From: JASMTM01 sp046483075
Lineage (GTDB): Bacteria > Thermotogota > Thermotogae > Petrotogales > Kosmotogaceae
Assembly: GCA_046483075.1 (NCBI GenBank)
Contig: JAWODV010000006.1
Span: forward strand, 1-57,272
Reading direction: 5' to 3'
DNA length: 57,272 nt
Shown here: one piece after another, positions 1 through 8,373 of the stretch
How the letters are laid out: each line of letters begins with the position of its first letter
Numbering within the stretch: position 1 is the stretch's first letter
The notes under the pieces: generated by a model
What the model saw: only the letters and a program-made list of their open reading frames with translations
Told to the model about the DNA's origin: nothing
The model's database searches: none
Position numbers and translations under genes: made by a program

Positions 1-907
1 AAATAATCAGGAACAAAAATGTTGAGGGTTGCAAAAACAGAATAATTCCAGTTATGGGAAACACGGATAGAAATAAAAACGATATCTTTGGTTTCCCGTT
101 CCAAATACTGATTATGGAAAGCAAAACAAAAGTCAGAAGTACACCAATATTTGCTCCAACCACAAGAAACCCTGTTCTTTCTAAGGGTAAATTGTGAAGA
201 GAAATGAGTTTGGGAAAAAGAGTAATTACAGCTGTATAGAGTAGTCCTCCAAGCACAAAAGTAATTCGATATGTTTTTCTGTAAAGCTTACCTTTACTGA
301 TATCAAAGGATAAAGGTTTACCATATAATTTTTTTGAGAATGGACCGGGAATTTTCTCCTCATGCTTTCCAATATGTCTCCAGATATTTAGCGCACTAAA
401 AACACAAAGTATTATCCCAAATGAAAAAACCACATAAGGGACATTTTGAATTAAAAACGGGCCAAAAGCTAATCCTATAATATTTCCAGCACTCCAGGAG
501 ATCACAAATCTTGTGGTTATCGCAGAAGGATTGATACCCTGAGCTTCCTCCTTACTTGAAAGAAGTCCTTCAAGTGATGGGAAAAACGTACCAAAAAAAA
601 GATTCATACCCATAGAGAAAACAAAAAGGTGCCAAATTTCTAACCAGAAAAATCCAATAATCATGAAAAAGGAGAAGTAAATCATATCATACATCAACAT
701 TCTTTTATGTCCGATTTTGTCTCCCAGATGGCCAAGGGTTAGAGTAGCAAAAATATAAACTATAGACCCCACAAAATTAATTAATCCTATTAATGTATAG
801 GATAAATCCCAGCTCGCGGCTTTTGTATTTATTGATGATAAAAGCATATGCAAAAGTATAGAAAATAACAGTGCAAATATATGAAATCTATGTAAATAAC
901 CCTTCAA
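1..907 (-). CDS. MFS transporter, C-terminus beyond window edge
   Basis: The minus strand stays open from the TTG at 907 to base 1, giving about 302 residues of a polytopic membrane protein, so the 3' end lies outside the window. The translation has many hydrophobic helices and the loop GHLGDKIGHKR after the second helix, which matches the major facilitator signature between TM2 and TM3 (GxLaDrxGrkr). The TTG start is nearly forced: an in-frame TGA lies two codons upstream, leaving only TTG or the ATT just before it. A GGGGG stretch sits about 10 nt upstream of the TTG. The substrate cannot be read from the sequence. The gene follows the terminator of the binding-protein gene, so it is probably a separate unit. 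Confidence 0.75.
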   Translation of the reverse strand, partial: MKGYLHRFHIFALLFSILLHMLLSSINTKAASWDLSYTLIGLINFVGSIVYIFATLTLGHLGDKIGHKRMLMYDMIYFSFFMIIGFFWLEIWHLFVFSMGMNLFFGTFFPSLEGLLSSKEEAQGINPSAITTRFVISWSAGNIIGLAFGPFLIQNVPYVVFSFGIILCVFSALNIWRHIGKHEEKIPGPFSKKLYGKPLSFDISKGKLYRKTYRITFVLGGLLYTAVITLFPKLISLHNLPLERTGFLVVGANIGVLLTFVLLSIISIWNGKPKISFLFLSVFPITGIILFLQPSTFLFLII

Positions 908-934
908 AATTCATTTGCCCCCATAAGTATCTAG

Positions 935-963
935 TAAAAACCGGGAGCCAAAAGACTCCCGGT
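935..963 (-). terminator. Rho-independent terminator of the binding-protein gene
   Basis: A perfect 8-bp stem, ACCGGGAG (940-947) with CTCCCGGT (956-963), has an 8-nt loop and is followed on the minus strand by a T run. It lies 21 nt past the stop codon of the ABC binding-protein gene. Confidence 0.9.
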
Positions 964-984
964 AAATACATTCTGAAAAATAAT

Positions 985-2256
985 TTACTGTGATTGAGCT
1001 TCTATTTCTCTTCTAATTTCTTCTTCTGCCCAGGCAAGTCCTTCTTCAACAGTTCTCTTCTGATTCAATACGTCTCCGACCATCTGTCCAATAATATTTC
1101 TTACCTCATTCCATACGCCAACATTGGGGTCTACTGAGCCATATTCTATCTGGCCTATAGGAACTTCAGCATCCGGGTTCTGTCTAACGTATTCTTTCCA
1201 CTGCGGTGTTTCGAGAGCAGTTTTTACAGCTGGCATGTAACCAGTCTGTACCGACCAGAAAGCCTGAATTTCAGGGCTAAGAAGGAACTTCATGAATTCC
1301 CAGGCGGCCTGTTTTTGCTCTTCAGAAATATTTGAGAACATAATTAAATCTGTTCCTGCAAATGGAGGTGCCTGTACTTCCCATTTCGGAACGGGTGCCC
1401 AGGCCCATCCATGTTTACCTACACATGCGCTTTCAACGTAAGGCTTACTCGCAATTGTTTCAATAAACATGGCAATTTTTCCATCACCAAATATTCCATC
1501 AAGGTATCCGCCTTGTGTGTATGCAATCTCGTATTCATGAATCATATCATACATAAACTGAAGAGCTTCTTCAGCTTCTGGAGAATTGATTGTAATTTTA
1601 AAAGTTCCATCTGGTTGAACTTCCAATATTTTTCCTTTATTCGCTCTAAGAAAGACAACAAAATGGTCTATCGTTGTTCTAAATCCCATTCCATATTGAT
1701 CAATTTCTCCATCACCATCAAAATCTTCTGTAAGCATCATGGCATCAAAAAATAGTTCTTCCATATCCTGAGGTGCTGACAATCCATATTCTTCAAATGC
1801 ATCTGTGTTGTAATAAAGAACGTAGGTACTCTTGTTGAAGGGAACTGCGTAAGTGGTATCACCCCATGTGATCATTTCTTTAAAAGGTGCCCAGATAGCT
1901 TCCCATTCTTCCTCAGTGAAACCTTCTTCAGGATCGTTTATAAATGAATCAAGTTCCTGAACTACTCCTCTTGGAATAAGTTTTGCAGTCCAATTTCCAT
2001 ATGCCTGAGAAAGTGCGGGTAGGGTATCTGCTTCAGCACTCGCCAGGAGTTTTTGCTGTAATGCTCCGTAGTTACCAACATAGATAGGCTCAACTGTAAT
2101 GTCAGGGTTGCCTTCATTAAAAAACTCTACTATCTCATTCAAAGCTTCACCATGTCCACCACCCATGGCATGCCAGAATTCAACGTTTATCTTCTCAGCA
2201 AGGCTGAAAGAAGATAAAACCAAAACCACTACAAGTAAAACAAAAAGTTTCTTCAT
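985..2256 (-). CDS. Extracellular sugar-type (family 1) ABC solute-binding protein
   Basis: This encodes a 423-aa secreted solute-binding protein. An N-terminal signal peptide (MKKLFVLLVVVLVLSSFSLA, then EK) has no lipobox cysteine, so the product is probably free in the periplasm under the toga. The mature start EFWHAMGGG and the segment around YVGNYGALQQKLLAS resemble UgpB-like glycerol-3-phosphate/sugar binding proteins, but the ligand is uncertain. I chose the ATG at 2256 because AGGGAGGT (2263-2270) is spaced 6 nt from it; the open frame extends further upstream without a better site. No permease or ATPase genes flank it, so it is an orphan binding protein here. A dyad TGAAA-CAA-TTTCA (2281-2293) lies just upstream. 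Confidence 0.88.
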   Translation of the reverse strand: MKKLFVLLVVVLVLSSFSLAEKINVEFWHAMGGGHGEALNEIVEFFNEGNPDITVEPIYVGNYGALQQKLLASAEADTLPALSQAYGNWTAKLIPRGVVQELDSFINDPEEGFTEEEWEAIWAPFKEMITWGDTTYAVPFNKSTYVLYYNTDAFEEYGLSAPQDMEELFFDAMMLTEDFDGDGEIDQYGMGFRTTIDHFVVFLRANKGKILEVQPDGTFKITINSPEAEEALQFMYDMIHEYEIAYTQGGYLDGIFGDGKIAMFIETIASKPYVESACVGKHGWAWAPVPKWEVQAPPFAGTDLIMFSNISEEQKQAAWEFMKFLLSPEIQAFWSVQTGYMPAVKTALETPQWKEYVRQNPDAEVPIGQIEYGSVDPNVGVWNEVRNIIGQMVGDVLNQKRTVEEGLAWAEEEIRREIEAQSQ

Positions 2257-2303
2257 TACCATACCTCCCTTATAGAAAATTGAAACAATTTCACACAAAT
2301 AAA

Positions 2304-2885
2304 TTATAGCATTATGCCTTTACTCTTCAAAAAAGAAATAATCGAATTAATTATCGCTTCTGGTGATGAAACATTCTCAAATACTTTGTCGCTCTCATTT
2401 TTAAAATTATCCAGGTATTCTTGAACCCTTAAAATATATTTTGCCTTCTCTTCTGGTATTCCTCTTTTAACCATTCTTTGAACTGCCAATTCTTTAGGAC
2501 AATCTATCCAAATAATATAGTCACATAGATCTGATAACCCTATATCAAATAATAATGCACCATCAATTAAATGATCACTTTCTCTGTCGAAAGTGATCTG
2601 TTTTTTTACTTCTTTATATATTTTAGGATGAATCATAGAATTTAATTGTTGAAGTTTCACTTGATCTGAAAAAACAATGTCACCCAATTTTTCTCTATTG
2701 ATTTTTCCATTTTTATCTAAAACATTTTTTCCGAAATTGTTAATAAGTAGATCAGGAGAGATTTTTCTTAGAATCTCATGTCCTATTCTATCAAGCTCAT
2801 GTAATACTAATCCTTTATTTGAAAGCACTTTTGATATCATGGTCTTTCCAGAACCGGCTTTGCCGGTCAGACCGACTACATTCAT
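2304..2885 (-). CDS. coaE: Dephospho-CoA kinase
   Basis: This 193-aa P-loop kinase catalyses the last step of CoA synthesis, phosphorylating the 3'-hydroxyl of dephospho-CoA with ATP. The Walker A motif GLTGKAGSGKT is at residues 5-15. Later LIDGALLFDIGL and DCPKELAVQRMVKRG fit the substrate and lid regions of CoaE. Its length is normal for the family. The start codon overlaps the stop of the preceding 85-aa gene (2882-2885, ATGA), so translation is probably coupled. It belongs to the apt-pgi-unknown-coaE run. Pantothenate synthetase, an earlier enzyme of the same pathway, is also in this window at 49.1-50.0 kb. Confidence 0.92.
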   Translation of the reverse strand: MNVVGLTGKAGSGKTMISKVLSNKGLVLHELDRIGHEILRKISPDLLINNFGKNVLDKNGKINREKLGDIVFSDQVKLQQLNSMIHPKIYKEVKKQITFDRESDHLIDGALLFDIGLSDLCDYIIWIDCPKELAVQRMVKRGIPEEKAKYILRVQEYLDNFKNESDKVFENVSSPEAIINSIISFLKSKGIML

Positions 2886-3139
2886 ACCAACTTTTTTCCC
2901 TCTTGAAGTACCTTTCTAATTTCACTGGCAAATTCATTTGAACCTGATGCAACATCTTCAACCTCATCAGGAGAAAGTACTGCGACATCTGCCTCCAGTT
3001 CTTCGATATCATTCAGCTCATTGATAACATTTTTTGTATCATCGGTTATTATCGCAAAAAAGGGAATATCATCGCCTTCTAATATGTAGAGTTCTGAACC
3101 CGGGTATTTTTTTACCATCTCTATAACATCACTTATCAT
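2882..3139 (-). CDS. Small conserved-looking protein of unknown function, 85 aa
   Basis: I do not recognise this family. The product starting MISDVIEMVKKYPGSELYILEGDD is acidic, with no cysteines, no membrane segment and no obvious motif. The ATG at 3139 is supported by GGAGGT spaced 7 nt upstream; a longer open frame would start inside pgi. It is a real gene by context: its ATG overlaps the pgi stop (ATGA, 3136-3139), and its own stop overlaps the coaE start in the same way. Such double four-base overlaps suggest co-translation with its neighbours. A role in carbohydrate or CoA metabolism is only inference from position. Confidence 0.75.
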   Translation of the reverse strand: MISDVIEMVKKYPGSELYILEGDDIPFFAIITDDTKNVINELNDIEELEADVAVLSPDEVEDVASGSNEFASEIRKVLQEGKKLV

Positions 3140-4497
3140 AACCGATACCTCCACTTTTTTTGAACAATTTTTTCGTTGAAGTCCTTTTCCTTTTTTCCCA
3201 TAAGTACTCGGGTAATCTTCTTTCCCAATTCTACACCGGGTTGGTTATAGGGATCAATATTCAATAATTTTCCCATAATTGCGGTAAGTAATTCGTACAA
3301 TACTATGAACTCTCCTATTAATTCTTCATTTATGTTATTAAAAATTATAGTCATATTCTGTACTCTGTTGTTAGTCAATGCTTCTGCAGTTCCTTCTAGT
3401 TCTCTATTAATCAACGTAGAAAAATCACTACTACTCAAATACTGCAAATCTTCAGGTACTTTTTCACAACCAGGTATTTTTACCTCATCATCAAACTTCT
3501 TTACTTTAAGAAATGTAATTATTTTGTCCCTTGGCCCCTCATTATAAAGCTGAATTTGTGAGTGTTGGTCAACTGCTCCTAATGCCTTAATGGGAGTTTG
3601 CCCTGTATTTATTTCCTTTCCATTTAAATTATAACGTTTCCCCAGAGATTCAGCCCATAACTGCCTGAACCAGTCTGCTAGTTTATACAGCCTTTCTGAA
3701 TAGGACATCATTACAGTAATATTTTTGTTTTGCGTTATCGCTGTATAGAAAATTAAAGCTGAAACAATTAAAGGATTCTTCTCAGGCTTTTCACAACTCA
3801 AATATTTGTTCATAGCTTTCCTGGCCCCATCATACAAACCTTCTATATCAATACCTTCAGCCATTGCAGAAAGTAATCCTACTTGAGTTAATACGCTAAA
3901 TCTTCCTCCAACATCATTAGGGATATTTAGCGTTTTTATGTCTTCTTTATTAGCAATTTCTCTTAAAACACCTTTATTTGAATCCGTAGTAAACAGCAAA
4001 TGATCTTTAGGTGATAAATCACGGTTTTCTAGCATTTCCTTGATAACAAGATAGTTAGCCATCGTCTCAACAGTTGTTCCAGATTTGGAAATAACATTAA
4101 ATAAGGTTTTTTTGAAGTCAATTTTATTAATTATTGCACTAAAAGATTCAGGATCTACATTGTCAAGAATAAAAACTCTCGCTTTTCCATCTCGTTGACT
4201 ATTCGAAAATTCATTCCAGCGAATGTTTTTCAGAGCACTATGCAATGCCCGATTTCCAAGAGCCGATCCTCCTATGCCAATAACTACAATAGAATCGAAT
4301 TTTTTTATCCATTCTCTAAACCTGTTTACTTCATCTAAAGATTCCCCGGTTTTAAGGATACGAAGGAATCCCGGATTAGATTTAATTACATGATTAATGC
4401 TGTCAACTACCATATCAGCTCTTGATAATAACTCATCAATTTGTGGTCCTACTCCCAAATTTTCTTTGAAGCAGTTAGAAAAGTCAAATTTCAGCAC
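3136..4497 (-). CDS. pgi: Glucose-6-phosphate isomerase
   Basis: This 453-aa cytoplasmic enzyme interconverts glucose 6-phosphate and fructose 6-phosphate in glycolysis. SIS-type sugar-phosphate motifs are visible: VIGIGGSALGNRAL, ISKSGTTVETMANY (phosphate loop) and GGRFSVLTQVGLL. The family signatures DQHSQIQLYNEGP (catalytic His region) and QPGVELGKK (C-terminal Lys region) follow in the expected order. The length fits the shorter bacterial PGI group. The start is GTG at 4497, with GGGGTGG 4 nt upstream. It follows apt by 10 nt and overlaps the next small gene by four bases. Confidence 0.95.
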   Translation of the reverse strand: MLKFDFSNCFKENLGVGPQIDELLSRADMVVDSINHVIKSNPGFLRILKTGESLDEVNRFREWIKKFDSIVVIGIGGSALGNRALHSALKNIRWNEFSNSQRDGKARVFILDNVDPESFSAIINKIDFKKTLFNVISKSGTTVETMANYLVIKEMLENRDLSPKDHLLFTTDSNKGVLREIANKEDIKTLNIPNDVGGRFSVLTQVGLLSAMAEGIDIEGLYDGARKAMNKYLSCEKPEKNPLIVSALIFYTAITQNKNITVMMSYSERLYKLADWFRQLWAESLGKRYNLNGKEINTGQTPIKALGAVDQHSQIQLYNEGPRDKIITFLKVKKFDDEVKIPGCEKVPEDLQYLSSSDFSTLINRELEGTAEALTNNRVQNMTIIFNNINEELIGEFIVLYELLTAIMGKLLNIDPYNQPGVELGKKITRVLMGKKEKDFNEKIVQKKWRYRL

Positions 4498-4507
4498 TTG
4501 ACCACCC

Positions 4508-5020
4508 CTAGTACTCTATAATCGTCCTTACTTCATAATCCTTAAGTTTTTTCTTTGGTTCAAGGAAAGTCAGTTCAATTAAAGATAGAATTGCAGAAAC
4601 CTCTCCACCAGCTCTTTCTACCATTTCACATATGGCTTTTATTGTCCCCCCCGTAGCCAGAACATCATCAACTATCAGGACTTTTTCGTCTTCTAAAACA
4701 GCATCGGTATGCATTTCCAATTTTGCTTTTCCATATTCAAGCGTATATTCAACAGAATACTTATCATAAGGAAGTTTTCCAGGTTTACGAACAGGAATGA
4801 ATCCTTTTTCAAAATGCAAGGCAATTGGTGAACCAAATATGAAACCTCTTGCTTCCGGGGCCAATACAAGATCAAAGTCAAGGTCTTTCACTTTTTCATT
4901 CAACATTCTTAAACACTCTTTAAAACTTTCAGGATTTTTTAACATTGGAGTGACATCTTTGAAAATAACTCCTGGTTCTGGAAAATCAGGTATGTCTCTA
5001 ACATAGTCGCTTAAATTCAT
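4508..5020 (-). CDS. apt: Adenine phosphoribosyltransferase
   Basis: This 170-aa salvage enzyme makes AMP from adenine and PRPP. The PRPP-binding motif VLIVDDVLATGGT is at about residues 115-128, preceded by LAPEARGFIFG, which contacts the purine. The length and the N-terminal PDFPEPGVIFKDVTPML segment are typical of bacterial Apt. It is the first gene of the minus-strand run apt-pgi-unknown-coaE and diverges from the hydrogenase-type operon on the plus strand. I could not identify a convincing promoter for it in the shared 125-bp gap. Confidence 0.95.
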   Translation of the reverse strand: MNLSDYVRDIPDFPEPGVIFKDVTPMLKNPESFKECLRMLNEKVKDLDFDLVLAPEARGFIFGSPIALHFEKGFIPVRKPGKLPYDKYSVEYTLEYGKAKLEMHTDAVLEDEKVLIVDDVLATGGTIKAICEMVERAGGEVSAILSLIELTFLEPKKKLKDYEVRTIIEY

Positions 5021-5076
5021 AACCTTTCCCCCCTGAAAACATATACTGTAACATCGGTTATTTTAACACAATGCGA

Positions 5077-5105
5077 CTGCCATTTCTCAAATTTAATGCT
5101 ATAAT
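5077..5105 (+). promoter_or_regulatory. Promoter of the NuoE/NuoF-type operon
   Basis: The -10 box is a perfect TATAAT (5100-5105) with an extended TGC just before it. A CTGCCA -35-like box (5077-5082) lies 17 nt upstream. The predicted transcript would start near 5112, leaving about 34 nt before the TTG start codon at 5146. Confidence 0.75.
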
Positions 5106-5145
5106 GCTTAGTGAAATAAATAACATTCCCTGGGAGGTGCGCGTA

Positions 5146-5661
5146 TTGTCCGAAGCAGTTCGCGAACATAACAAAAAACTTTATGATAAGCTTGATGAGT
5201 TCATCGAATCAATGCAGAGCACACCCGGAGTTTTAATCAACGTATTACATTACGCTCAAAAGCTCTTTGGTTATCTGCCAATTGAATTACAGGAACACAT
5301 TGCTAATAAACTTAATGTACCATCAAGTCAGGTATATGGTGTTACTACCTTTTACAACTTTTTCTCAACCAAACCAAAAGGAAAATACCAGATTAAAGTT
5401 TGTGTGGGAACCGCTTGCTATGTAAAGGGTGGCGATAAAATACTTGAACGATTTAAGGAAGAGTTGGGTGTTGAACTCAATGAACCAACGGAAGATGGAC
5501 TTTTCTCAGTACACGCTGTAAGATGTGTTGGAGCATGCAGCATGGCCCCGGTAGTAATGGTCGGTGAAGATGACTTCTACGGTCGATTGACACCAGATGC
5601 AGTTAAAAAAATCATAAACAAGTACAGGGGGGGAAATAATGGCGAAAATAAAAAGTCTTGA
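5146..5661 (+). CDS. hydC: NuoE/HydC-type [2Fe-2S] subunit (24-kDa family), first copy
   Basis: This is a 171-aa thioredoxin-like [2Fe-2S] subunit of the NuoE family, which in electron-bifurcating hydrogenases works beside the NADH-binding NuoF/HydB subunit. The four ligands appear as CVGTAC and CVGAC, with the family segments LFGYLP and YGVTTFYNFFSTKPKG. The TTG at 5146 is chosen as start because GGGAGGTG lies 7 nt before it; the open frame extends 25 codons further upstream only across the promoter. It is the first gene of a five-gene operon and overlaps the following small ferredoxin gene by 23 nt. Assignment as HydC rests on its pairing with the HydB-like protein at 6032. Confidence 0.85.
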   Translation: MSEAVREHNKKLYDKLDEFIESMQSTPGVLINVLHYAQKLFGYLPIELQEHIANKLNVPSSQVYGVTTFYNFFSTKPKGKYQIKVCVGTACYVKGGDKILERFKEELGVELNEPTEDGLFSVHAVRCVGACSMAPVVMVGEDDFYGRLTPDAVKKIINKYRGGNNGENKKS

Positions 5662-6016
5662 CGATTTAATGAAAATTAAAGAAAAAGCCCTCAAAGGATT
5701 AAAAATGAGAGATTCCGGCAAAAAAGGTAAAATTATTGTTGCTATGGGTACCTGTGGTATAGCTGCCGGAGCAAAAGATACTTTGAGCGCAATTGTTAAC
5801 TATCTTGATGAAAAAAATATCGAAGATATTTCTGTTGTTCAGTCTGGTTGCTTTGGCTTATGTGATGTAGAACCAACCATAGAGGTAAATCTCGAAAAAG
5901 AAGAACCGATAATTTATGGTCATGTAACTCCCTCACAAGCCAAAAGAATTATTGATAAGCACATCCTTGGAGGAAATGTTGTATCGGATCTCGTAGTCAA
6001 ACGCGGAGAACTTTAA
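5639..6016 (+). CDS. Small (2Fe-2S) ferredoxin-like protein, thioredoxin fold
   Basis: This 125-aa protein resembles the stand-alone (2Fe-2S) ferredoxin-like proteins often encoded between NuoE- and NuoF-type hydrogenase subunits. MGTCGIAAGA and SGCFGLCD provide three cysteines; the usual first cysteine of the ferredoxin-like domain is replaced by the VAM stretch, so the cluster may be incomplete or have a different ligand. GHVTPSQAKRIIDKH near the C-terminus is the usual family ending. The ATG at 5639 lies 23 nt inside the end of the preceding gene, with a G-rich site (GGGGGGAAA) upstream. It probably serves as an electron-transfer accessory of the flavin subunit, which is inference from position. 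Confidence 0.8.
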   Translation: MAKIKSLDDLMKIKEKALKGLKMRDSGKKGKIIVAMGTCGIAAGAKDTLSAIVNYLDEKNIEDISVVQSGCFGLCDVEPTIEVNLEKEEPIIYGHVTPSQAKRIIDKHILGGNVVSDLVVKRGEL

Positions 6017-6031
6017 AAGAGGTGATTTGTA

Positions 6032-7825
6032 GTGCCCACAGTCGAAAACACTATTCTTATTTGTGCTGGTGGAGCATGTATTTCCGCCGGAGAAAATTCA
6101 GTCAAAAAAGAACTGGAAAATGCTTTAGAAGAGTATGCACTTAATGAAGTAGTTCAGATAGTTGAAACTGGCTGTATGGGTGCCTGCGATTTGGGACCCA
6201 TTGCGGTAATTTATCCAGAGGGAGTCTTTTACCAAAAACTTGATGCAAAAGCAGCAAGAAAAATTGTAGAAGAGCATTTGCTAAAGGGACGTATAGTAAA
6301 AGAATTTCTTTTCAAAGGGGAAACAGGTGAAATAAAGGAAAAACCTCAGGAGGAAATGCCTTTTTTCACCGAACAAGTAAAAATTGCCACGAGAAATCTA
6401 GGCGTTGTAGATCCACTTTCTATTGAAGAATTTATTGCGCAGGATGGTTTTTTCTCATTACATAAAGCATTAAAAGAAATGACCCCTCAGGATATTATTG
6501 ACGAACTCAAGAAAAGCGAAATTAGAGGTAGAGGTGGAGCAGGCTTTCCTACCGGTCTAAAATGGGAACTTACAAGAAAGAATAAAGGAAACCCAAAATA
6601 TATTATTTGTAACGCTGATGAAGGTGATCCTGGAGCCTTTATGGATAGAGCAATTCTTGAAGGCGATCCTTACAATATACTTGAAGCTATGACCATAGCA
6701 GGATATGCAATTGAAGCAGAAAAAGGTTTTATATATATCCGGGCAGAATACCCACTTGCAATTGAACGTTTTTCCAATGCCCTTGAAGAGTCCAGAAAAA
6801 TGGGCTTTTTGGGCGAGAATATTCTTGATACTGATTTTAGTTTTGATATTGAAATAAGAATTGGAGCCGGTGCCTTTGTGTGCGGTGAAGAAACAGCACT
6901 GATAAATTCAGTTGAAGGCCAACGAGGAATACCAGAGGTTAAACCACCTTTCCCTGCTGAAAAAGGATTATGGGATAAACCAACTTTAAATAATAATGTC
7001 GAAACATATGCAAATATACCTATGATAGTCAGAAATGGTGGAGAATGGTTTTCCCAATATGGTGTTGAAGGATCACGTGGCACGAAGGTTTTTGCACTTG
7101 CGGGAAAGGTTAAAAATACCGGACTCGTAGAAGTACCAATGGGAATTACACTCAAAAAATTGATTTACGAAATCGGTGGAGGTGTACCCAACAGAAAAAA
7201 ACTTAAAGCTGTACAAACAGGTGGACCAAGTGGTGGTTGTATTCCCGAACATTTACTCGACACTCCAATTACTTATGACACAATGAAGGAACTTGGTACA
7301 ATCATCGGTTCAGGTGGAATTATTGTAATGGACGAAGATGATTGTATGGTTGATGTCGCTAAGTTCTTCCTAGACTTTACAGTAGAAGAATCCTGTGGAA
7401 AATGTACTCCCTGTAGAGAAGGAACACCTAAAATGCTTGAAATACTTGATCAAATTACTAATGGTGAAGGAACTGAAGAGGATCTTGAAATACTAAAAGT
7501 ACTTGGCCAGCATATAATGGAAAATTCATTATGTGGATTGGGACAGACAGCACCTCAACCAGTAATATCAACGATGAGATATTTCTGGGATGAGTATCTC
7601 GCTCATGTGAATGAAAAACAATGCCCTGCAAAGCGCTGTAAGTCTCTTTATAGGGTTATAATAGATAAAAACAAATGTGTAGGATGTACTGCTTGTGCAA
7701 GGGTTTGTCCTGTTGATGCAATATCAGGAAGCCCACGCGAAGTGCATGAAATCGACCCAGAAATATGTACTCGCTGTGGCAGTTGTCTCGAAGTTTGTCG
7801 ATTCGATGCCATTAGCAAAGTTTAA
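6032..7825 (+). CDS. hydB: NuoF/HydB-type NADH- and FMN-binding subunit with ferredoxin domains
   Basis: This 597-aa protein has the domain order of HydB from the trimeric electron-bifurcating [FeFe] hydrogenase. An N-terminal [2Fe-2S] thioredoxin-like domain carries C11, C16, C48 and C52. The NuoF core has the NADH/FMN motif GRGGAGFPTG (about residue 170) and the [4Fe-4S] site CGKCTPCREG (about 455) with its fourth ligand in SLCGLGQ. A C-terminal pair of [4Fe-4S] ferredoxin motifs reads CVGCTACARVCP and CTRCGSCLEVC (from about 548). It starts with GTG at 6032, 6 nt after AGAGGTGA. The hydrogenase subunit HydA is encoded separately at 27.6-29.4 kb on the other strand. HydB is the most likely identity; another NADH:ferredoxin flavoenzyme is possible. 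Confidence 0.88.
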   Translation: MPTVENTILICAGGACISAGENSVKKELENALEEYALNEVVQIVETGCMGACDLGPIAVIYPEGVFYQKLDAKAARKIVEEHLLKGRIVKEFLFKGETGEIKEKPQEEMPFFTEQVKIATRNLGVVDPLSIEEFIAQDGFFSLHKALKEMTPQDIIDELKKSEIRGRGGAGFPTGLKWELTRKNKGNPKYIICNADEGDPGAFMDRAILEGDPYNILEAMTIAGYAIEAEKGFIYIRAEYPLAIERFSNALEESRKMGFLGENILDTDFSFDIEIRIGAGAFVCGEETALINSVEGQRGIPEVKPPFPAEKGLWDKPTLNNNVETYANIPMIVRNGGEWFSQYGVEGSRGTKVFALAGKVKNTGLVEVPMGITLKKLIYEIGGGVPNRKKLKAVQTGGPSGGCIPEHLLDTPITYDTMKELGTIIGSGGIIVMDEDDCMVDVAKFFLDFTVEESCGKCTPCREGTPKMLEILDQITNGEGTEEDLEILKVLGQHIMENSLCGLGQTAPQPVISTMRYFWDEYLAHVNEKQCPAKRCKSLYRVIIDKNKCVGCTACARVCPVDAISGSPREVHEIDPEICTRCGSCLEVCRFDAISKV

Positions 7826-7869
7826 CTCTGATTTACCTACTTTTCTGAAGTGCTGAAAGGAGGATTTTA

Positions 7870-8373
7870 ATGTCTACTGAGGAAATAAAGGAAAAAGTCC
7901 TGGATTCATATAATGAATGCAAAAAAGATAGTCTGGAAGAAGATGATATTTTATTGAATACTTTACACTCACTGCAGCAAAAATTTAATGGCTATATACC
8001 ACTTGAAGCTGCAGAAGTACTATCAGAAGTAATGGATAAACCATCATCCAAGATAAATGAGGTCTTAACATTTTATACAATGTTGTCAACAAAAGAACGA
8101 GGCAAATATATTATAAGGGTTTGTAAAAGCCTTCCCTGCCATGTAGCCAATGGCGAAAAGGTAATCAATCAGCTAAAGAAAAGACTCGACATTGATTTTG
8201 GAGAAACAACAGAAGATACTCTATTTACTCTAGAACAAAGTAGCTGTCTTGGTTTATGCGGAGTTTCACCCGTAATGTTAATCAATGATGAGGCTTATGG
8301 AAATCTTACTCCAGAAAAGGTAGACAAAATTATCGACGAGTTAACTGAAAAGGAAAGAGGGGTTTCCAAATGA
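7870..8373 (+). CDS. NuoE-type [2Fe-2S] subunit, second copy
   Basis: This second 24-kDa-type subunit (167 aa) is clearly paralogous to the first. All four cluster cysteines are present as CKSLPC and CLGLC, and family segments FNGYIPLEAAEVL and VLTFYTMLSTKERGKY are recognisable. It has a strong AAAGGAGG site and begins 44 nt after the HydB-like gene, so it is probably in the same transcript. Its stop overlaps the start of the second NuoF-like gene by four bases, which indicates that these two proteins form a pair. Because HydB- and HydC-like genes already precede it, this pair probably serves another flavin oxidoreductase or an alternative hydrogenase module. Confidence 0.85.
   Translation: MSTEEIKEKVLDSYNECKKDSLEEDDILLNTLHSLQQKFNGYIPLEAAEVLSEVMDKPSSKINEVLTFYTMLSTKERGKYIIRVCKSLPCHVANGEKVINQLKKRLDIDFGETTEDTLFTLEQSSCLGLCGVSPVMLINDEAYGNLTPEKVDKIIDELTEKERGVSK

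Noticed and set aside
1411..1755. 114-aa plus-strand open frame opposite the binding-protein gene
   Set aside because: It is antisense to a well-supported secreted protein, with no ribosome site and no recognisable features.
2269..2298. TTGTGT-18-TATAAG promoter before the binding-protein gene
   Set aside because: The -10 box overlaps the AGGGAGGT ribosome site, so a transcript from it would lack that site. Only the palindrome was kept as a note.
6670..7155. 161-aa minus-strand open frame inside the HydB-like gene
   Set aside because: It is a shadow of a strongly conserved NuoF core on the other strand, without start signals.
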